Below are positions 35,346 to 44,799 of a stretch of 64,000 nucleotides of DNA, in pieces. Location: contig NZ_JAFJSY010000021.1 of assembly GCF_019857225.1 (NCBI RefSeq), positions 1 to 64,000 on the forward strand. The letters are read 5' to 3'. The translations under genes were made by a program, and so were the position numbers. The number at the start of each line of letters is the position of its first letter. Position 1 is the stretch's first letter. A model generated the notes under the pieces. That model did no database searches. It had not been told where the DNA came from and saw only the letters and a program-made list of their open reading frames with translations. The stretch comes from Streptomyces plumbidurans (GTDB lineage: Bacteria > Actinomycetota > Actinomycetes > Streptomycetales > Streptomycetaceae).

Positions 35346-38300
35346 TCGACGACCTTCCAGGTGATCTCGATGGTCGCGTCGGGATGGCGGGCGGCGAGTT
35401 CGGACAGTTCCGTCTGCAGGTCGGCGGCGGCGCGTGCCACGGTCGTACGGCGCCCGCCGGACGTCCGCCCGCTACCGCTGCCCGGGGGGACCGCTTCGGG
35501 AGTCTCCTGCGGCACGTAGGGGATGCGCGGGTCGCTGGTCGCCGTGTTCAGGGACAGGTCGTCGGCCGTGGGCCGGGGCGCGACGGGAGGGGGCGGGGTG
35601 GCGGCGGACTGGCTGCGCCTCACCAGGGCAACGACCTCGCGCTGGGTGCGGGTCAGCGCGTCACGGAGGTCCGCGGTGCGCTGGTCGTCGCGGGCCACGT
35701 TGCGCAGCGAGTCGAGCAGTGCCTCGCCCTCGGGGCCGAGTCCGGAGGCCAGTTCAAGGGTGCTCCAGGGTGCGGAGGCGACGGCCTCCGCGACGCTGCG
35801 GGCCTGCTTGATGGAGGTGCCGTACCGGTCGGCGCTGGTCTCGCCCAGGTCGAAGGAGGCCAGGGCCTCCACCGTCTTCTTCGCCCCGGCCGCACCCTTG
35901 CCGGCCTCCGCCGTGAGGGCGTCCAGCAGTTGCAGGGAACGGCGGGCGAGGGCGAGCCGGCCCGTGTCGGCGGTCTGGTCGAGGCCGAGGAAGGTGGCGT
36001 GGGTCTCCAACTGGTGCACCAGGTCCGCCGCGTGGTCCCGAAGGGTGCGCGCTGACTCGATGATCTGGCGGGCGAACTGGTTGACCATCCGGCCCCGCCG
36101 CAGAGCGGGCGCCTTCTGCCCGAAGATCGTCTCGAAGCGCCCGCGCGCAACGTCCCAGTCGGACTCGGCGGGCAGCGGCTGGCTGCGCAGCGCGTCATGG
36201 TCCTTGATGGCGGACAGTTCGGGTGCGGGGTCCAGTACCGTGCCGCCGCGCACCCACACCCGGTCGTCCATCTCGGCGAAGGCGGCGACGACGAGCCGGG
36301 CGATGAAGTCGGGCAGGCCGCGCGGTTGGGGCTTGTCCGTCCAGTCGGTCAGGGTGATCAGGGAGAGGTCGCCGGTGACGCCCTGAGCGCTGGCGAGCCG
36401 GCGGAAGTGGTCGGCCCAGTAACGGGACAGCTCGAAGTACGCCTCCTTCTGCTGCCCGAGGCGCAGGGGTCCCGCGATCCGCTGCATGAGCTTGCGGTCG
36501 GCGGCCGGGACCTCGACCCGCCCGTCGCGTGCCTCGGCCGCGGCCCGGACGTGCGTGAACACCCTTTTCGTGTCGGCGGACTTGACGGGGATGCCGGTGC
36601 CGTCGGGATCGAGGTCGGGATGTGCGGGGTACTGGTGGGCGAGCAGCTTGCCCGCGACATGCCGGATGCAGTCGTGCAGGCTCTGTCCGAAGGACAGGGT
36701 GAGACCGTCGACATCCGGGAGGGCGACGAGGTGGTCGTCGAAGTCAGGGGGCACGACATCGGCGACATGCTTCTGCGCGAGACCGTACGCCTGCTTGAAG
36801 AGACCCTTGACCTGCTTGAGCAGCGCCTCGCGCTGGGTTTCGAGGAGGCCCTTGGCGCGGCTGCGGTTGTCGGCGTTGAGGTGGCCGGCGTACTGGGTGT
36901 CGAAGCGGTGCTCATCGGCGAGCGCCTTGTCGATGACGACGAGGCGGCGGAAGTCCTGGAAGCGCTGTGCGGACAGATGCGCGGGCAGCCAGGCGACGGT
37001 ACGGGACCGTTCGCCCTGCTGGCGCTCACGCAGACGCTGCATCCGGTTGGCGTCCTCGCGGGGCCCGTACTCGCCCTCGTCGAAGGGAAGGTCTATGGCG
37101 ATGCGCCAGTGGCCCTCCTGCTGCGGCATGAGGTCGTGGTCGGGCAGCTCGTCCTCGTCGGCGACGTTGCCGAAGACGATCTCCGCGCTGCGGGCGGTGC
37201 CGCGCCAGGTGAAGCCGAGCTGGTCGCTCAACTGGCCGTGTTCGACGCCCAGTTCCTCCGACAGCAGGCGGCGGGCGAGCGCTGCTCGGTTGCCGGGATT
37301 GTCGTTGACCTGGGCGTTGGCGATGACGGAGTCCACGTCGACGCCGGAGAGTTCGAGCCGTACACCCGGGTTGGCGTCGGTGCCGGTCTCCTTGATCTCG
37401 GGGAACCTGGCCGCCCACTCGGCGACCTTGTTCTTGATGATGCCGACCTCGGCGCCGGGGATCGGCGCGAGGACCGAGCCGTGGTTGAGCGCGCCGAGCC
37501 TTCGGATGGTCAGCTCGGCCAGGGCGGGCACGCTGGGCGCGAGCGCGGACAGCAGCAGGGTGCACACGAGCCGGTTGTCGCCGACGAACATGCGGCAGCG
37601 GTTGGCCCGCTGCGGATCGGTGAGGGACTCGGGCCGGTTGAGGTACTGCTCGATGTCGTCCTCGGTGACGTCGTGCGAACTGAGCAGGTAAGGCCGGAGC
37701 TTGGTCTTGTAGAGCTTGTCGGCGGCTTCGAAGACGACTTTCAGGCTGTCGGTGAACGGCTTGTCGCCGCCCTCCGCGATCACCGGGTAGAGGTCGCCGA
37801 CCGGGATGAGCTGGCCGAGCCGTAGCTCGCCCCGGTGGTCGGCGAGGAGCTGGCCCATCAGCTTCAGGCCGGTACGGGAGCGCTGCAGCGCGGACGAGAT
37901 GTGGACGAGGGTGTCCATGAACGCCGGTGAGAACGGGTACGTCAGCCGGAACGACTCCGCGTCCGCGCCGGTCGTGCCTTTCTCGGAGCCGAGCAGGGTG
38001 TCCCACACCTGGGTGCCGACCCGCTTGGTCTGCTCGAAGGCCGCGTCGACGAGCCGTTCCGCCTCGGCGTCCTTGGCCTTGAGGAGGCGGGCATGGGCGA
38101 TCTGCGGGAGGTTGCGGTCCTCCAGGGTGATCTTGTCGAACCGGCCGGAGGCGAGGTTCAGGGTGTCCTGAATGGAGGACTCGGCGGCGCCGGAGACCTC
38201 CTCGCCGACGAGTTCGCGCAGATCGCGCTGGCGCGCGATGAACGACACGATGGGGATGGCGCGGCGGGCGTCGCCACCCTCGACGAAGTTCGTGATCTTG

Positions 38301-39229
38301 CTGGCCTCGCGGGCCACGAACTTCTGGTCGTGGATGAGGGTGGCAAGCCAGAGGATCAACTCGTCCATGAAGAGGATCAGCCCGTCGTAGCCGAGCGACT
38401 TGGCGTGCTCGGCGATGACCGACAGCCCGGCGTCCAGGGAGATGAAACCGTGCTCGTCCTCGGCGGCGTTCTTGGCGAAGCCGGGGAGGAGGGTGGTGCT
38501 GGCGTCGTTGACCAGCTTGGCGCGCAGTTCGGCCGGGGTGGAGGGGTTGCGGAGGTCGAGTGGGGTGCCGGCCTCGTGGTTCTCCTCGGCGGCGAGCGCG
38601 GTGTCGAGGAGCTGCGGGGTCCAGGCGAAGCCCTCGCCCCACTCGTCCTCTTCTCCGTCGTCCGCGTCGCTGCCGCCGAGCCCGCGGATGACGGCGTCGT
38701 CGCCCATGCCGGCGCGCATGGCGCGAATGTCGGCGAAGAGCGAGTCGGTCCGGTAGACCTGCGGGGTCGGGGCGTCCGGGCGCAGCTTCTTGACGTGGGT
38801 GACGTACCCGCCGAGCACGCGCTGCTCCAGGGCCTTGGCGCCGAGCATGTGGTACGGGACGAGCAGGAACTTCTTGCCGTCCGTGGTCAGCCACTCGTGC
38901 CTGGTCAGCACCGGGTCGAACTCGGTGCGCGCGCGGGCGGCGGGGTGGCCGCTGAGCAACGCGTACAGCACGGCCATGAAGTGCGACTTACCGGAACCGA
39001 ACGAGCCGTGGAGATAAGCCGCCTTGGAGCGGTGCCCGTCGAGCGCGGACTTGATGAGGGCCAGCGCCTCGTCGAAGTTCTCCAGCAGCCGCTCGGTGAC
39101 GACGTAGTCCTTGAGCGCGTGTTCGGCGCCCTCGGGCGTCGTCGCCTCGGCGAGCGACAGCACGAAGTCCGAGGTGGAGATGGACTCCTTGATGTCGATG
39201 ACATCGCGGAGGAGGGGCGGCTGCGCCAT
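35342..39229 (-). CDS. pglY: BREX/Pgl ATPase PglY (BrxC-like)
   Basis: A 1295-residue P-loop ATPase of the BrxC/PglY family. Walker A is [17 protein letters not shown] (residues ~69-85), Walker [13 protein letters not shown] near 284. Long helical regions follow, then a Pro/Arg-rich linker and a short C-terminal domain ending [11 protein letters not shown]. The length fits PglY. It is translationally coupled to pglZ (ATGA). It is transcribed away from the accessory island that separates it from pglX. Its leader carries two short hairpins (39251-39266 and 39291-39305). Confidence 0.93.
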   Translation of the reverse strand: MAQPPLLRDVIDIKESISTSDFVLSLAEATTPEGAEHALKDYVVTERLLENFDEALALIKSALDGHRSKAAYLHGSFGSGKSHFMAVLYALLSGHPAARARTEFDPVLTRHEWLTTDGKKFLLVPYHMLGAKALEQRVLGGYVTHVKKLRPDAPTPQVYRTDSLFADIRAMRAGMGDDAVIRGLGGSDADDGEEDEWGEGFAWTPQLLDTALAAEENHEAGTPLDLRNPSTPAELRAKLVNDASTTLLPGFAKNAAEDEHGFISLDAGLSVIAEHAKSLGYDGLILFMDELILWLATLIHDQKFVAREASKITNFVEGGDARRAIPIVSFIARQRDLRELVGEEVSGAAESSIQDTLNLASGRFDKITLEDRNLPQIAHARLLKAKDAEAERLVDAAFEQTKRVGTQVWDTLLGSEKGTTGADAESFRLTYPFSPAFMDTLVHISSALQRSRTGLKLMGQLLADHRGELRLGQLIPVGDLYPVIAEGGDKPFTDSLKVVFEAADKLYKTKLRPYLLSSHDVTEDDIEQYLNRPESLTDPQRANRCRMFVGDNRLVCTLLLSALAPSVPALAELTIRRLGALNHGSVLAPIPGAEVGIIKNKVAEWAARFPEIKETGTDANPGVRLELSGVDVDSVIANAQVNDNPGNRAALARRLLSEELGVEHGQLSDQLGFTWRGTARSAEIVFGNVADEDELPDHDLMPQQEGHWRIAIDLPFDEGEYGPREDANRMQRLRERQQGERSRTVAWLPAHLSAQRFQDFRRLVVIDKALADEHRFDTQYAGHLNADNRSRAKGLLETQREALLKQVKGLFKQAYGLAQKHVADVVPPDFDDHLVALPDVDGLTLSFGQSLHDCIRHVAGKLLAHQYPAHPDLDPDGTGIPVKSADTKRVFTHVRAAAEARDGRVEVPAADRKLMQRIAGPLRLGQQKEAYFELSRYWADHFRRLASAQGVTGDLSLITLTDWTDKPQPRGLPDFIARLVVAAFAEMDDRVWVRGGTVLDPAPELSAIKDHDALRSQPLPAESDWDVARGRFETIFGQKAPALRRGRMVNQFARQIIESARTLRDHAADLVHQLETHATFLGLDQTADTGRLALARRSLQLLDALTAEAGKGAAGAKKTVEALASFDLGETSADRYGTSIKQARSVAEAVASAPWSTLELASGLGPEGEALLDSLRNVARDDQRTADLRDALTRTQREVVALVRRSQSAATPPPPVAPRPTADDLSLNTATSDPRIPYVPQETPEAVPPGSGSGRTSGGRRTTVARAAADLQTELSELAARHPDATIEITWKVVE

Positions 39230-39250
39230 GTCGTGTCACGCTCTCCATCC

Positions 39251-39305
39251 GGCGGCGTCCGCCGCCTGTTGTACTCGATCAGGCGGAATACCAGTCTTCG
39301 ACTGG
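39251..39305 (-). promoter_or_regulatory. pglY leader with two small hairpins
   Basis: In the 216-bp gap upstream of pglY, GGCGGC-GTCC-GCCGCC (39251-39266, 6-bp stem) sits 22 nt before the start, and CCAGT-CTTCG-ACTGG (39291-39305) lies farther out. They could influence translation or be chance in GC-rich DNA. Confidence 0.35.
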
Positions 39306-39412
39306 AACCCCCTGCTCACCTGCCGGTCGCCCAGCCGTGAGTCCACAACATTTTCACGTTCCGAATCGTAGAGGAGGAACGGAAGGGAGGACCGGGAGGT
39401 ACGAGGTCCGCT

Positions 39413-39445
39413 GGGCCCCGCTTGCGGGGGCCGCCGGAAGCGGCC
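39413..39445 (-). terminator. Tandem terminator hairpins after the TPR gene
   Basis: Just past the TPR-gene stop are a perfect 6-bp stem GGCCGC/GCGGCC (39429-39445) and a second GC-rich stem at 39414-39432 that shares bases with it. The two are partly alternative folds, terminating minus-strand transcription before pglY. Confidence 0.55.
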
Positions 39446-41263
39446 TCAGGCGGACTGCGCGGCAGCGAGCAGGTCGTCGACCTGATGCGCCCGGCGCAGG
39501 ACTTCGGTGTGGCGCGGATCACCGAGGTCATCGAGGACTTCGGAGAGGTCGACGAGGGCGGCGAACAGCAGAAGCGTGGGCTCGTCCCACTCCTCGCACA
39601 GAGAGACGAGCCGTTCCAGAACCTGGCGGGCGTCGTCGAGGCGGCCCAGCCGGCGCAGGGCCGCGGCGCGGTTCAGCAGGATCTGCTCTGTTCCGTAGCC
39701 TCCCGGGCTGGAGACGCGCTCGGCCTCGTCCAGCATCCGCAGCACCTCCTCGGCTACGGCTCTGGCCGCGGGGCCCTGCTCGGGGGCGTGGCGCAGCAGG
39801 TGCACGGAGTAGTCGTTGAGGACCATGGCCAGTGCCTCGGCGTCCTCCTCGCTTCCGGAGTCGCCGTAGGTGCGGCGGGCCATGGCGAGGGCCTGCCGGA
39901 AGGCCTCGTCCGCCTGCCGGGTCCGGCCGGCGCTCTCCAGGATCGAGGCATAGAGGTTGAGCGTCTGGGCGTGGTCGGCGTCGGATCGGTCAACCTCCAG
40001 GGCGAGCGCGCGCTCGACGGGCTCCAGCGCCGCGGCGGGACCTTCGGCCATGCGCACGGCCATCGCGTAGTTGGTGAGGTACGTGGCGTGCTGGACCGGC
40101 GCGGGGTGGCCCGCCCTGTCGTAGAGGTGCAGGGCGCGGTGGGCGGCCTGAAGGGCCTCCATGTCCTCGCCGCGGACCCGGTGGAAGACCGAGAGCCGGT
40201 CCATCAGGTCGGCCGCCTCCGGCAGGCCCTCGCCGTACTCCTCGGCCAGCGCGACGAGGTGCCGCACATGGGGCAGGGCGTCACGCCACTCGGGCCAGGA
40301 GTCGTGGTCGTGGGTGTCCCCGCGCAGGGCCACGGCGAGGAAGCGCAGGGCGATGTTGGCCCAGCGGCGGCGCTGCGCGGCGTCCAGCGTCCCGGCGGGC
40401 AGCGGATGCAACGGCCGCGGTATGCCGACGAGCCGGATGCCGTCCCCTCTGGATGTCACCAGCAGCAGGCCGCGGTCGAGCAGCCGGCGCAGGGCCAGGG
40501 CCATCAGGGATGTGCTGGTTCCCAGGTCGCGCAGTGGTTCCGGGAGCGGCCCCCATGCCTCGGCGAGGAAGGAGACGGGCAGCGGTTCGGCGGCGAGGGT
40601 GCTCAGCAGGGTCAACAGATCACGCTCCGACTGCCGGCCGAGGCCGGCGAGGCGGCGCCATTCGTAACCGAAGCGGGCGCGCGCGAGTTCGTCGTCGCTT
40701 CCGTCCTCCCTTGCGGGGAAACGGTCGCGCAGTGCGGCCTGCACCTCGTGGTGCAGGGTGACGACACCGGGCGCGGCCCTGCCGGTGGGTCGGGCGCTGA
40801 GCCACATCCGGCCCTCGATCTTCTGCGCCAGGTCCCGTCCCCGCAGCGGGGGCTCGATGTCACCTTCCTGAGCTGCGCCCAGTTCGTCGACCGGGATGCC
40901 GAGTGCGACATGCAGGCACCAGAAGACCAGGGCCTGGCCCGCGGCGCCGCCCAGGCCGCCCGGCACCACGGCGGAAGCGGTGTCGCGGGCCTGCTGCACG
41001 CCCCGTACGACGCGGTCGGTCAGCCAGCGTCCGCGCTCGGTGTCGGTGCAGTCGTCCCGCGGTCCGAAGGGGGCGAAGGCCGGGGCGCGGGCCACTGCCA
41101 GGAGTGCCTCGTTCTCGCCGTCCTGGTCCTCGCGCAGGGCGCACGCCATGACCCGGTGCACCTGGCGCAGGCCCGACCGCAGCTCGTGCCAGACGGCGGT
41201 AAAGCCGGGCGGCACCGCGGGACCCGGATCGGGCTGCTGAGCAGGGGCGGAAGGCGTTTTCAC
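39446..41263 (-). CDS. TPR-repeat protein divergent from TIR gene
   Basis: A 605-residue protein. The N-terminal ~200 residues are unrecognised (contains GALxFWCLHVALGIPVDELG-like helices). A winged-helix-like stretch follows, then residues ~330-600 form tandem TPR helices (MEALQAAHRALHLYDRAGH, PAAALEPVERALALEVDRSD, AALRRLGRLDDARQVLERLV). There is no P-loop, unlike STAND proteins. GTG 41263 is used because the alternative ATG at 41311 would overlap the start codon of the divergent TIR gene. The short divergent spacer (46 bp, with a T7 run) implies shared control with the TIR gene. A partner, sensor or inhibitor of the TIR protein is plausible but inferred. Confidence 0.65.
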   Translation of the reverse strand: MKTPSAPAQQPDPGPAVPPGFTAVWHELRSGLRQVHRVMACALREDQDGENEALLAVARAPAFAPFGPRDDCTDTERGRWLTDRVVRGVQQARDTASAVVPGGLGGAAGQALVFWCLHVALGIPVDELGAAQEGDIEPPLRGRDLAQKIEGRMWLSARPTGRAAPGVVTLHHEVQAALRDRFPAREDGSDDELARARFGYEWRRLAGLGRQSERDLLTLLSTLAAEPLPVSFLAEAWGPLPEPLRDLGTSTSLMALALRRLLDRGLLLVTSRGDGIRLVGIPRPLHPLPAGTLDAAQRRRWANIALRFLAVALRGDTHDHDSWPEWRDALPHVRHLVALAEEYGEGLPEAADLMDRLSVFHRVRGEDMEALQAAHRALHLYDRAGHPAPVQHATYLTNYAMAVRMAEGPAAALEPVERALALEVDRSDADHAQTLNLYASILESAGRTRQADEAFRQALAMARRTYGDSGSEEDAEALAMVLNDYSVHLLRHAPEQGPAARAVAEEVLRMLDEAERVSSPGGYGTEQILLNRAAALRRLGRLDDARQVLERLVSLCEEWDEPTLLLFAALVDLSEVLDDLGDPRHTEVLRRAHQVDDLLAAAQSA

Positions 41264-41309
41264 CTTGGGGCCGTTTTTTTCACCCGCCGCCCTGCGTTTC
41301 GATCCCCCC

Positions 41310-41918
41310 ATGAGCACTGACACCCCCGCTTCGGTGGACCGGCAGCCCGGCGGCCGCCCCTCGCCCCATGTCTTCATCAGCTACCGGACGGGCGACGAAC
41401 CGTTCGGCGCGGCCCTGATCGACACCGCACTGTGCGCTCGTCTCGGGCCGGATTCCGTCTTCCGCGCCCCTCGGTCGATTCCTCCGGGCGAGGACTTCGC
41501 GCACGCCATCCTGAACGCGGTGAAGAAGTCCTCGGTGCTGCTGGCAGTGATCGGTCCGCGCTGGCTGGAGGCCACCGACCGCGACGGCAGGCCGCGTCTG
41601 CACGATCCGGCCGACTGGGTGCGCCGGGAGATCCTTCAGGCGTTCCACAGCGGGGTGCGGGTGATCCCGGTCCTGCTGAACGCCAATCTACCGCAGGAGC
41701 ACGAACTGCCTCCGGCCATCGCGCAACTGAGCAGCCATCAGTACCTGCGGCTGCACCACCGCTATGCACCGGCCGAGCTGGCACGGCTGGTCGACGAGGT
41801 GGAGGCACCGCTCGACCGACCGGCCGACAGCCCCGGGAGGCTCGAACAGGCCGGATTCCGGGCGGTCCCCAGCAGGGCTCGCATCTCAAAGGATCATCGG
41901 GAATCATCGGACAAGTAG
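41310..41918 (+). CDS. TIR-domain protein (candidate NADase effector)
   Basis: A 202-residue protein. The TIR domain covers residues ~19-165: strand A HVFISYRTGDEPFGAAL, then VFRAPRSIPPGEDFAHAIL (box-2-like), SSVLLAVIGPRWLEA, and DPADWVRREILQAF, whose Glu occupies the position of the catalytic Glu of NAD-hydrolysing TIR enzymes. Strand E is VRVIPVLLNANLP. The C-terminal ~40 residues are a Pro/Arg-rich tail. Bacterial TIR proteins deplete NAD or make cyclic ADP-ribose signals in anti-phage defence. The gene is divergent from a TPR protein and followed 51 bp later by an XRE regulator, inside the island splitting BREX-2. The ribosome binding site is weak, so leaderless translation is possible. 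Confidence 0.8.
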   Translation: MSTDTPASVDRQPGGRPSPHVFISYRTGDEPFGAALIDTALCARLGPDSVFRAPRSIPPGEDFAHAILNAVKKSSVLLAVIGPRWLEATDRDGRPRLHDPADWVRREILQAFHSGVRVIPVLLNANLPQEHELPPAIAQLSSHQYLRLHHRYAPAELARLVDEVEAPLDRPADSPGRLEQAGFRAVPSRARISKDHRESSDK

Positions 41919-41969
41919 CAAGTGTCGCCTATATCGTCCTGACTCACCCTCTTGAGCAGGAGTACCGCC

Positions 41970-43286
41970 TTGCCACCTGTCGCCTTCGGGGAAGCCCTTC
42001 GCTTACGCCGAATAAGGGCCAACCTTTCCTTGTCCGAGCTGGCCGGACGCGTCCACTACTCGTCGTCCCAGCTCAGCCGGGTGGAGAACGGAAGGCGGGA
42101 ACCGAGCCCGGACCTCGCCCGGCTCTGCGACGCGGCGCTGAACGCCGGTGGGGAGCTGTCCGTCCTGGTGCCGGCGCCCGCCGCTGCGGCCGGGCCTTCC
42201 CGCTCCGCCCCGTCCCGAGAAGCGGACCAGGAACTGCGGGCCGCTGCGGACGACGGTGTGGGGGCCCCTCCGTCGGCCCTCTGCCCGGCCGTGTTGCCCG
42301 AGGAGGACGAAGCGGAGGGCTTTCGGTCCGTCACCCACTTCGCCGTCCACCTGGACGAGTTGCGCCGGCTCGCGCAGCGCATGTCGCCCGCCCCTGTACT
42401 GGGGCAGGTGAGCAGTGCGGTGGATGTGCTGACGATGCTGGCCCGCGCGGCGCAGACCCCGGCCGTCCGCCGTCAGTACCTCGAACTGCTGGCGTTCTAC
42501 TGCGAGTTCGCCGGATGGATGGCGCAGGAGTCCGGGAAGCGGCAGGAGGCCGAACGATGGATCGGGCGCACCGAGGCCGTGGCCCGGGAAGCCCAGGCGT
42601 TCGACCTCGCCGACCACACGTTCATCCGCAGGGCCGGCCTGGCGCTGTACCAGGGAGACGCACGACGGGTCACCGAGTACGCCGCCGAGGCCGGTCGGCG
42701 GGGCGCCGGCAAACCGCGCATCCTGGCCCTTGCGGCCCTGCGGGAGGCCCAGGGCCTGGCGCTGGAGGGAAACGGCGATCGCTGCACGGCGGCCCTGAAC
42801 CGGGCAGGTGAACTACTCGAAGCGGCCACCGCTTCCGGGGCCGGGGAGGGCCGCGGTGCCGAAGCGGCGCAGAGCCCGGACGCCCGGCTGCGCCCGTCCG
42901 CGCTGGTGGTCGGCTCACAGTGCACGCCGAGTCTCGGTGGCCTGGTCGGCGGTTGGTGCCTGTACGACCTCGGGCGGCCGGACGAGGCCGCGGCCATGAT
43001 CGAGGCAGGTCTGAAGCAGTTGCCGGTCCGGGCGACCAGGTTGCGTGCCCTGTTCACCGCGCGGCTCGCCCTCGGCCACGCCGCGTCCGGCCAGTTGACG
43101 GCCGTCGTCCCCGTGATGGACGGCCTGCTGAAGGACGCACAAGGACTGTGTTCGCACGCTGTCAGGTCCCAGCTGCAGCTGCTGGCCCGCGCGCTGCGCC
43201 GGCGTCAGGCCCGGCCGGGGATGCGGGAGTTGCACGCCCGCGTGGCGGCCGCCTCGCGCTGCGCGGGCTGCACGGCGACCGGTTGA
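41970..43286 (+). CDS. XRE-family HTH regulator with TPR-like helical C-terminus
   Basis: A 438-residue protein. The N-terminal Cro/C1-type HTH spans residues ~3-60 (FGEALRLRRIRANLSLSELA, SSSQLSRVENGRREPSPDLA). An Ala/Pro linker follows, and a helical TPR-like C-terminus of ~300 residues (KRQEAERWIGRTEAVAREAQ, RALFTARLALGHAASGQ). TTG 41970 is chosen because AGGAG lies 7 nt upstream; an earlier TTG at 41952 has no such site. Such regulators in Streptomyces are often paired with adjacent small or secreted-signal genes. It follows the TIR gene by 51 bp on the same strand and may control it. Confidence 0.8.
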   Translation: MPPVAFGEALRLRRIRANLSLSELAGRVHYSSSQLSRVENGRREPSPDLARLCDAALNAGGELSVLVPAPAAAAGPSRSAPSREADQELRAAADDGVGAPPSALCPAVLPEEDEAEGFRSVTHFAVHLDELRRLAQRMSPAPVLGQVSSAVDVLTMLARAAQTPAVRRQYLELLAFYCEFAGWMAQESGKRQEAERWIGRTEAVAREAQAFDLADHTFIRRAGLALYQGDARRVTEYAAEAGRRGAGKPRILALAALREAQGLALEGNGDRCTAALNRAGELLEAATASGAGEGRGAEAAQSPDARLRPSALVVGSQCTPSLGGLVGGWCLYDLGRPDEAAAMIEAGLKQLPVRATRLRALFTARLALGHAASGQLTAVVPVMDGLLKDAQGLCSHAVRSQLQLLARALRRRQARPGMRELHARVAAASRCAGCTATG

Positions 43287-43373
43287 TCTGGCAACGGGCA
43301 ACGCTGTTTGGGCCCCCTGTCACGCCCATACGCTGCTTGCGTCGCGAGGGGGCAGGACGGGTGATGCCCGTGG

Positions 43374-43410
43374 CGAGGGGGAGACACGGGTTGGCCGGCC
43401 TTCCCCCTCG
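43374..43410 (+). terminator. Probable terminator after the XRE/TPR gene
   Basis: Arms CGAGGGGGA (43374-43382) and TCCCCCTCG (43402-43410) pair perfectly over 9 bp with a 19-nt loop, 88 nt after the regulator stop and 89 nt before the next start. Confidence 0.5.
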
Positions 43411-43498
43411 TGGCGCCGGACCCACCGCCTTCAGCGCGCCCAGGCCCCCCGCCGTGGGGACGGCCGGAATGCCGTACACGAAACTCAGAGGTCGGTAC

Positions 43499-43918
43499 AT
43501 GGGAAGCAAGCAGGCTCAGTTGAAGACCGCGCTCTCGGTGAAGCAGTGCGCCGAGGTGTTCCGCACGGGAGCGCAGAGCGCACGGGGCGTGGGTTCGGTG
43601 CTCGGCGGCGTGGCGGCGAAGGTGATGGGCAACGACCTGAGCGGATACTTCACCCCCGACAACGACTCACCGTTCGCCGCCCTGGATGACGACCCGCCGG
43701 ACTTCTCGGTGGGCGTGTTCGTGCCCAAGTTCAGCGGCGGCGGCCAGGGCAACGGAACCGCGATCCACATGTACGTGTGGGACCGGGGCACGACGCGCAC
43801 CGTGGAGCTGTTCGCACCGCACGGCATCGGCGGGGGCATGCACGCCCGAAAGCTGGTCACGAAGGTCGCCGAAGCGTTCACCGGCGCCGACCCGGGTGCC
43901 CAGGTGGCGACGGGCTGA
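43499..43918 (+). CDS. Hypothetical protein (139 aa), Gly-rich, unrecognised
   Basis: I do not recognise the family. ATG 43499 is preferred, with AGAGG 7 nt upstream, over an in-frame ATG 30 nt earlier. The protein begins with a helix (KTALSVKQCAEVFRTGAQSA), then a Gly/Val-rich segment, then beta-rich sequence VGVFVPKFSGGGQGNGTAIHMYVWDRG and a final helix HARKLVTKVAEAFTGADPG. There is no signal peptide or metal motif. It stands alone between a probable terminator and a second hairpin. Codon use is ordinary for the host. Confidence 0.6.
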   Translation: MGSKQAQLKTALSVKQCAEVFRTGAQSARGVGSVLGGVAAKVMGNDLSGYFTPDNDSPFAALDDDPPDFSVGVFVPKFSGGGQGNGTAIHMYVWDRGTTRTVELFAPHGIGGGMHARKLVTKVAEAFTGADPGAQVATG

Positions 43919-43955
43919 GCACCTCCGGCCGCCGGCCCCCAGTTCTTCGGTCCGG

Positions 43956-43976
43956 CGGCGGTGACCGTCACCGCCG
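43956..43976. terminator. Hairpin between convergent genes
   Basis: CGGCGGTGA / TCACCGCCG, a perfect 9-bp stem with a CCG loop, lies between the 139-aa gene (ends 43918) and the membrane protein gene (ends 43990). Confidence 0.6.
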
Positions 43977-43989
43977 TCGACCGTCGTGA

Positions 43990-44781
43990 TCAGACAGGTG
44001 CGGCGAACGCGGCGGCGGAGACGTCGCGTTCGAAGTCGGCGCGCTGGAAGCCGTAGGTGGCGATGGACGAGATCCGTACGACGACGGCGAACCGGTCGGT
44101 CGACGGGACGGCCCTCGCCACCTGCGTGTGGGCGCGCTTGAGGAAGTGGACGGCGGCGTGATTGGCCAGCGAACTCTGCCCGCAGACCAGGAACACCGGA
44201 CAGGTCGACTCCAGCGGCGTGAACTTGGCGACGAGCGCGTACTCCTCGTTCCCCCGGTCCCACAGGAAGCGGTTGCCGCCGACCAGGATCGCGCTGGAGT
44301 CGGGTCCGGAACCGAACGGCAGCCAGGACACCCCCGGCAGATGCGCGGCCAGGTGTCCGGCCGTGCGGGAGTTGGAGCCGCTCCAGGGCCCTCCGATGCA
44401 GAACTCGGTCCGGTCGTCGTTGCTCTCCTGGAAGGTGCCGCTCGCCTCCACGGTCACCTGGCTGTTCAACTCGCTCGCCAGCGTGGCCACTTCGACCATC
44501 GCCTGTACGTCACGGTGGGCCGCGCTGCCGGGCCGGTCGTACTTGTGGTTCATCACGATCAGGCATTCCCCTCCGGGCCTGATCCCGAAGAACGCCGCCT
44601 TCCGGCTCAGTACACGGGCGTGCTTGCCCCGCTGCCACAGCCAGACGCAGCCGCCGCTGATCACACTGGTCACGAGACCGACCACGATGTTGACCACCAC
44701 CGACAGAATCTCCGTCGCCTCCCCCGGTACGCCGGCTCCGGTCGGGTACATACCCGCGTTACCGGTGGACAGACCTCGCAT
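43990..44781 (-). CDS. Single-pass membrane protein with unassigned soluble domain
   Basis: A 263-residue protein. A hydrophobic segment ILSVVVNIVVGLVTSVISGG is at residues ~25-45, followed by a basic stop (WQRGKHARVLSRK) and a ~200-residue soluble part likely facing the cytoplasm. The soluble part has conserved-looking blocks ECLIVMNHKYDR, FCIGGPWSGSNSRTAGHLA, NRFLWDRGNEEYALVAKF and CPVFLVCGQSSLANHAAVHFL. The GGP-SN-RTA and CGQSS blocks resemble small-ligand or nucleotide-binding loops, but I cannot name the family. It starts 18 nt after the glycosyltransferase stop, so the two are co-transcribed. A membrane-anchored sensor or effector in the accessory island is speculative. Confidence 0.6.
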   Translation of the reverse strand: MRGLSTGNAGMYPTGAGVPGEATEILSVVVNIVVGLVTSVISGGCVWLWQRGKHARVLSRKAAFFGIRPGGECLIVMNHKYDRPGSAAHRDVQAMVEVATLASELNSQVTVEASGTFQESNDDRTEFCIGGPWSGSNSRTAGHLAAHLPGVSWLPFGSGPDSSAILVGGNRFLWDRGNEEYALVAKFTPLESTCPVFLVCGQSSLANHAAVHFLKRAHTQVARAVPSTDRFAVVVRISSIATYGFQRADFERDVSAAAFAAPV

Positions 44782-44799
44782 GCCGGGCGTACGGGCGCG

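Noticed and set aside
39422-41320. 632-aa plus-strand frame antisense to the TPR gene
   Set aside because: No recognisable domain and low-complexity composition; the minus strand encodes real TPR helices.
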